A stretch of DNA of 64,000 nucleotides from Shimia_B sp038525525 (lineage in GTDB: Bacteria; Pseudomonadota; Alphaproteobacteria; Rhodobacterales; Rhodobacteraceae). Within the stretch, counting starts at the first letter, position 1, and each line of letters begins with the position of its first letter. The notes under the pieces are model-generated. The model did no database searches and was not told the origin of the DNA. It saw nothing but the letters and a program-made list of their open reading frames with translations. The position numbers and the translations under genes are program-made. The stretch is from assembly GCA_038525525.1 (NCBI GenBank), contig JBCBHO010000003.1, positions 62,001 through 126,000 on the forward strand, given 5' to 3'. Shown in pieces: positions 60,112-64,000 of this stretch.

Positions 60112-61302
60112 ATGACGCCGCCTCTGCCTCCGCCGAGGACCGCCCGCGCCTTGGCCTCTAGCGCCTCTTCCAAGGCTGAGGGCGGCCCGCGGATCTGGTT
60201 TCACGTGCCCCGCGAGAGCGCGCTCGACGTGGTGGAGATGCTCACGGACCGCCTCCTCGCCGCGCGGGCCGATCTCCGCGTCCTCGTGAGCGCGGCCACG
60301 ACCCCGCTGCCATCCACCGACCCTCGCGTGGACTACGCGCGCGCCCCGGCGCCCAAGCGCGCGGAGGCCCAGGCCTTCCTGCGAAACTGGGCCCCGGATC
60401 TCGCCGTTTGCTTTCCCGGCGAGGACGAGACGCCGCTCCGCGCGGAGCTCGAAGCGGGCGCGCGCAAGATGCCGGTCATCCTGCTCGACGTGGACGAGGG
60501 CAGCTTTCCCGCCCACCGCGCGCCGTGGGCCAAGATCAAGCTGCGCTCCCGGCTGAAGCGGTTCCATGCCCTCCTTACGGTCTCGCAGGCCGCAGCCAAC
60601 CAACTCGTGGCGCTGGGGGCCGCGCCCGCGCGCGTGCAGGTGACGGGGAAGCTCCGCCCCGGCCCCACCGCGCTACCCTACAACGAAGCGGAGCGCGACG
60701 AGCTCATCGCCTCCCTCGCCACGCGGCCCGTCTGGTACGGCGCGGACGTCCCCGCTGCGGAGGCCGCGGGCGTCATCTCCGCACAGGCCCATGCCCAGCG
60801 CCGCGCGCACCGCACGCTCGCGATCCTCGCCCCCGCCGACGAGGCCGCCGAAGAGGCGCTCCTACGCGAGGCCGAGGCACAGGGCCTCCGGGCCGCGCGG
60901 CGCAGCGAAAGCTTCGAGATCGACGAGGAGGTGAACGTTTTCATCGCCGATGACCCGGGCGAAGAGGGGCTCTGGTACCGGCTCGCGCCCCTTACCTATC
61001 TCGGCGGGACGCTCTCGGGCGCGGCGAGCCGCACGCCCTTCGAGGCCGCGGCCCTCGGCTCGGCGATCATCCACGGGCCCGCCGTCTGGCGGCACGGCGC
61101 GGCCTATGGCCGGCTGGCGCGCGCCGCGGCCACCGAGCCGATCACGGATCTCACAGCACTCGGCCCCGCCATCACCCGCCTCAACGCGCCGGACCGAAGC
61201 GCCGCCCTCGCCCACGCCGCCTGGGATGTGGCCACGGAAGGCGCGGAGATGACCGACCGCGTGGTGACGCTCCTCCTAGACACGCTGGCGGAGGAGGCCT
61301 GA
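60112..61302 (+). CDS. Kdo transferase-like glycosyltransferase
   Basis: 396 residues. PRIWFHVPRESALDVVEMLTDRLL opens a domain like the N-terminal half of Kdo transferase (WaaA), and the C-terminal half has YLGGTLSGAASRTPFEAAALGSAIIHG, the WaaA nucleotide-sugar site pattern. No N-terminal membrane anchor is visible, and sequence agreement with classical WaaA is only moderate. It is translationally adjacent to lpxK (shared base at 61302), which supports lipid A/Kdo function. It may be a second, specialised Kdo transferase. Confidence 0.75.
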   Translation: MTPPLPPPRTARALASSASSKAEGGPRIWFHVPRESALDVVEMLTDRLLAARADLRVLVSAATTPLPSTDPRVDYARAPAPKRAEAQAFLRNWAPDLAVCFPGEDETPLRAELEAGARKMPVILLDVDEGSFPAHRAPWAKIKLRSRLKRFHALLTVSQAAANQLVALGAAPARVQVTGKLRPGPTALPYNEAERDELIASLATRPVWYGADVPAAEAAGVISAQAHAQRRAHRTLAILAPADEAAEEALLREAEAQGLRAARRSESFEIDEEVNVFIADDPGEEGLWYRLAPLTYLGGTLSGAASRTPFEAAALGSAIIHGPAVWRHGAAYGRLARAAATEPITDLTALGPAITRLNAPDRSAALAHAAWDVATEGAEMTDRVVTLLLDTLAEEA

Positions 61303-62300
61303 TGCGGGCGCCGAGTTTCTGGTTCGAGCCCGCCGGGCTCCGCGCGGCCCTGCTCTCGCCCGCGGCGTGGATCTATGCCCGGGCCACGGCAGCGCGCGTG
61401 GCCCGCCCGCCGCGCTACCGCCCGCCCGTACCGGTGATCTGCATCGGCAACATCAACGCCGGCGGCACGGGCAAGACCCCCACCGCCATGCTCATGGCCA
61501 TGATGCTCACCGAGGCCGGGCAGCGCCCCGTCATCCTGTCACGCGGCTACGGCGGCAGCCTGGAGGGGCCGGTGACGGTCGAACCCGCCCGGCACGGCGC
61601 CGCCGAGGTGGGGGACGAGCCCCTTCTCCTCGCCGCCTTCGCCCCGGTCATCGTCGCGCGCGACCGCGCCGCCGGGGCCCGGAGCGCCGTGGCCGCTGGC
61701 GCGAGCCACATCCTCCTCGATGACGGCTTCCAGAACCCGGACCTGCCCAAGGACCTGAGCCTTGTCGTGGTGGATGCCCATCGTGGCTTTGGCAATGGGC
61801 GCGTCCTGCCTGCGGGCCCGCTCCGCGAGGCGGTCTCCACCGGTCTCGCGCGCGCGGATTTCGTCCTTTCGATTGGCGCGCCCGGGGCACAGCACCGTTT
61901 CAGCGAAAGGTGGGGGCCGGAGATCAGCGTGCCGCGCCTCTCGGGCCAGCTCGCGCCGCTGCCCACCGGGATGCCCTGGGATCAGATGCGAGCGTTGGCC
62001 TTCGCGGGCATCGGCCACCCCGAGAAGTTCTTCGCGACGCTGCGCGGCCTCGGGGCCACCGTCCTGCGCGCGGAGGCGCTGAGCGACCACCAGCCGCTGA
62101 CGGAGCCGCTCATGGCCCGCCTCGTGGAAGAGGCCAAGCTCCTCGGCGCGCAGCTCGTGACCACCGAGAAGGACGCCGTGCGCCTGCCGGAGAGCTTCCG
62201 CGCGAAAGTTGTGACATTCCCGGTGCGCCTCGAGCTCGACGCGCCCGAAGTTCTGCTGGAGCGACTTCTCGGCCTCGAGATTAGTACCCCCCAGGGGTAA
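61302..62300 (+). CDS. lpxK: Tetraacyldisaccharide 4'-kinase
   Basis: 332 residues. GNINAGGTGKTPTAMLMAMML is the LpxK Walker A region, followed by VILSRGYGGSLEGP, VGDEPLLLA, ILLDDGFQNPDLPKDLSLVVVDAHRGFGNGRVLPAGPLREA, and LVTTEKDAVRLP. It phosphorylates the 4' position of the lipid A disaccharide at the inner membrane. The start overlaps the previous stop by one base (TGATG). Confidence 0.95.
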   Translation: MRAPSFWFEPAGLRAALLSPAAWIYARATAARVARPPRYRPPVPVICIGNINAGGTGKTPTAMLMAMMLTEAGQRPVILSRGYGGSLEGPVTVEPARHGAAEVGDEPLLLAAFAPVIVARDRAAGARSAVAAGASHILLDDGFQNPDLPKDLSLVVVDAHRGFGNGRVLPAGPLREAVSTGLARADFVLSIGAPGAQHRFSERWGPEISVPRLSGQLAPLPTGMPWDQMRALAFAGIGHPEKFFATLRGLGATVLRAEALSDHQPLTEPLMARLVEEAKLLGAQLVTTEKDAVRLPESFRAKVVTFPVRLELDAPEVLLERLLGLEISTPQG

Positions 62301-62351
62301 CGCAAAAGCCGAGACAGGCGTCGCCGCGGCCCGAAAAATCGGGCCAGCGGC

Positions 62352-63014
62352 TCAGAGCTTCCCGTCGATGATCTCGCGGAACTCGGCCATGGACATGTTG
62401 CCATGGCGCACGCCGTCGATGATGAACGAGGGCGTGGAACGCACCCCGTCCTCGGCGGCATTGGCCTCGTACCACGCCACGAGGCTCTGCGCCTTCTCCC
62501 CGTCGGAGAAGCAGGCATCGAGCTCGGCCTCGCTCAGGCCTGCCGTGAGCCCGATCCGGCGTAGGTTGGCCGCGATCTCGGCAGGTTGGCCCTGGGTCCA
62601 TTCGCTCTGCTGGCCATAGATCAGATCGGTGATGCCGAAGAAGCGCTCCGCCCCGCCGCAGCGCGCGACCATGGAGGCCCAGAGGCCGAAGCGGTCAAAA
62701 TAGACCTCGCGGTAGACGAACTCCACGAGCCCGGTGTCGATGTACTCGGACTTCAGCTCCTTGAAGGCGCCCTCGTGGAAGGTCCGACAATGCGGGCAGG
62801 TATAGGAGGCGTATTCTATGATCTGCACGGGCGCGCCGGCCTCGCCCAGCGTCATGTCCTCGATCTCGAGCATCTCGGCGGCCTCGACCGTCTGCGCATT
62901 AGCGGCGCCGAGCTGCGGCAGGTCGCGCGCGCCCTGGGAGCCCGGCGCGAAGAACCACGCTCCGCCCAGTGCCAGGACAGCTGCGCCGATCAGAATGGGG
63001 ACAAGTCGTATCAT
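62352..63014 (-). CDS. DsbA family thiol-disulfide protein
   Basis: 220 residues. A hydrophobic N-terminal segment anchors it or is a signal. The thioredoxin-like active site is CPHC (C73, C76) in EYASYTCPHCRTFHEG, and the cis-proline sits in RSTPSFIIDG. VEFVYREVYFDRFGLWA and the DsbA helical insert follow. It oxidises or isomerises periplasmic cysteines. Its start lies 1 base downstream of the DUF721 stop, so the two are co-transcribed. Confidence 0.88.
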   Translation of the reverse strand: MIRLVPILIGAAVLALGGAWFFAPGSQGARDLPQLGAANAQTVEAAEMLEIEDMTLGEAGAPVQIIEYASYTCPHCRTFHEGAFKELKSEYIDTGLVEFVYREVYFDRFGLWASMVARCGGAERFFGITDLIYGQQSEWTQGQPAEIAANLRRIGLTAGLSEAELDACFSDGEKAQSLVAWYEANAAEDGVRSTPSFIIDGVRHGNMSMAEFREIIDGKL

Positions 63015-63015
63015 G

Positions 63016-63534
63016 TCAGGATGTCCTCTTCGAAGATGTCATCACGTTTTCGCCGAGCGCGGTCAGGGCCGCGCGCAGACCTTCATCTGTTACGTCGCCC
63101 GCGAGCCCGCGCGCCTTGGCCGCTGCCACGGGATCGCCCTCCGGCGCCTCGGGCGCAGGGGCGGGCGCAAAGCCAGCCTGCCCCTCGGCAAAGCCCGTCG
63201 CCGCAGTCTGAGTGATACGTATGCGCGAGATGGCGTTATAGCCATAGCAGGCGTTCACCTTCTCTCGAATGCCGGGGAGCTGCATCTGGAGCATCGGTGC
63301 CCGTGCTGCCGTCGTCAGGAGGGTCAGCGTCGCACCGAAGCCGCCCTTCGCATAGCTCACCTTCACCGGGCGCGCCGTGGCGGCGATGTCGGTCCCCACG
63401 ATCTCCGCCCAATGGGTCAGGAGCCGCGTGACGGCAAATCCCCGCGCCTCGCCCGCGTTGCGGATCCGCTTCTCGAGAAGCGTGGAGGCGCGCTGGAAGC
63501 CCTTCCTGCGCTGATATGAACCGGCGGTGGCCAA
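63016..63534 (-). CDS. DUF721 (DciA-like) protein
   Basis: 172 residues if TTG 63534 is the start, which gives the usual short basic N-terminus (MATAGSYQRRKGFQRASTLLEKRI); an ATG at 63633 would add 33 residues of poor conservation and nearly reach mutY. ARGFAVTRLLTHWAEIVG, GATLTLLTTAARAPMLQM and REKVNACYGYNAISRIRITQT are the DUF721 core. Relatives (DciA) load the replicative helicase. Here the role is inferred. Divergent from mutY. Confidence 0.8.
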   Translation of the reverse strand: MATAGSYQRRKGFQRASTLLEKRIRNAGEARGFAVTRLLTHWAEIVGTDIAATARPVKVSYAKGGFGATLTLLTTAARAPMLQMQLPGIREKVNACYGYNAISRIRITQTAATGFAEGQAGFAPAPAPEAPEGDPVAAAKARGLAGDVTDEGLRAALTALGENVMTSSKRTS

Positions 63535-63643
63535 GCTGGCGGTCTCTTTCTCCGTGCTACGTCCTTCTCTATAGCGGGGCTTTCGGCGGGCTGCACGGGG
63601 CCCGAGGCGAATATCGGCGCGATATCGGGGCATAGAGCAAAGG

Positions 63644-64000
63644 GTGAGCAAACAATTGCGTGATGTGCCGGAGACAACGGCGGACCCGATCCCGGAGACG
63701 CTCCTCGACTGGTACGACCGCCACGCGCGCACCATGCCGTGGCGCGTGGGGCCTGCGGAGCGCGCGGCGGGCCACCGGCCCGATCCCTACCGCGTCTGGC
63801 TCTCGGAGATCATGCTCCAGCAGACGACCGTGGCCGCCGTGCGCGACTACTTCCTCAAGTTCACATCGATCTGGCCCACCGTGGCGGATCTCGCCGCCGC
63901 CGAGGATGCCGATGTCATGGCCGCCTGGGCCGGGCTCGGCTACTATGCGCGCGCCCGCAACCTCCTGAAATGCGCCCGGGCCATCGTCGCCGAGCATGAC
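63644..64000 (+). CDS. mutY: A/G-specific adenine glycosylase MutY, N-terminal fragment
   Basis: The window ends after 119 codons from GTG 63644. LLDWYDRHARTMPWR is the MutY start, VWLSEIMLQQTTVAAVRDYFLKF contains the catalytic glutamate region, and VMAAWAGLGYYARARNLLKCA precedes the missing iron-sulfur and catalytic aspartate part. MutY removes adenine mispaired with 8-oxoguanine. AGG lies directly against the GTG, so the start may be a little further in or out. Confidence 0.9.
   Translation, partial: MSKQLRDVPETTADPIPETLLDWYDRHARTMPWRVGPAERAAGHRPDPYRVWLSEIMLQQTTVAAVRDYFLKFTSIWPTVADLAAAEDADVMAAWAGLGYYARARNLLKCARAIVAEHD

Noticed and set aside
1..64000. Prophage, integrative element, toxin-antitoxin or CRISPR system
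   Set aside because: No integrase, transposase, phage structural gene, cas gene or regularly spaced repeats were found; gene order is that of a housekeeping chromosome.

Overview
This is a contiguous piece of a high-GC alphaproteobacterial chromosome. The gene content points to Rhodobacterales (Roseobacter group): a beta-barrel porin of the Rhodobacter type, a Hint-domain secreted protein, paired dimethylglycine-dehydrogenase-like enzymes with a homocysteine methyltransferase, DUF2125 and DUF3576 proteins, and the order leuS-lptE-holA. A bciA-type 8-vinyl reductase (317-1180) suggests a bacteriochlorophyll-making aerobic anoxygenic phototroph, although no other photosynthesis gene lies here. 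I see no phage, integrase, transposase, CRISPR array, tRNA or rRNA. The window starts inside a fatty acid hydroxylase-like gene and ends inside mutY.

Layout. 1-4.2 kb: hydroxylase tail, bciA, a DUF2306 membrane protein, and pnp with a hairpin-rich leader. 4.35-7.95 kb: a small surface-glycan island (FkbM methyltransferase, RgpF-like protein, two DXD glycosyltransferases), of which the RgpF-like gene is clearly poorer in GC than its surroundings. 8-12.4 kb: 1-Cys peroxiredoxin, aldehyde dehydrogenase, SnoaL-like protein, rluA, rarD. 12.5-19.5 kb: a tight minus-strand operon (XRE-cupin regulator, FAD/GcvT dehydrogenase, PNPOx-like protein, homocysteine methyltransferase, second FAD/GcvT dehydrogenase) that fits betaine/dimethylglycine/sarcosine one-carbon catabolism, with a palindrome in its promoter. 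19.5-26.6 kb: msrC, thiolase, a STAS/anti-sigma kinase pair, gamma-glutamyltransferase, hspQ, an AEC transporter, a lytic transglycosylase lipoprotein, lolA. 26.7-35.5 kb: ftsK, a DapC-like aminotransferase, amidase, a UbiH-family hydroxylase, Trm112, a LON-domain protein, a thioredoxin-TPR protein. 35.7-39.9 kb: three plus-strand genes (Hint protein, then two secreted proteins: polysaccharide lyase and metallophosphoesterase). 39.9-47.1 kb: xthA, VOC protein, a helical-repeat envelope protein, SAM methyltransferase, OmpR-type response regulator, ribA, L,D-transpeptidase, YggS. 47.3-64 kb: porin, DUF3576 lipoprotein, leuS-lptE-holA-GST, flavoprotein, HNH protein, enoyl-CoA hydratase, DUF2125, pmbA-cysQ-Kdo transferase-lpxK, DsbA-like protein, DUF721, mutY.

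The most interesting non-coding signals are: (1) two paralogous minus-strand RNA candidates (42760-42835 and 43780-43856) with a covarying hairpin, an identical unpaired anti-Shine-Dalgarno-like stretch and an intrinsic terminator; (2) four copies of a 19-base palindrome related to CCCGGGTCAAGCCCGGG, one of them in frame inside leuS; (3) a 27-base repeat found twice with a single mismatch, 20 kb apart; and (4) clusters of A/T-rich palindromes at gene ends.
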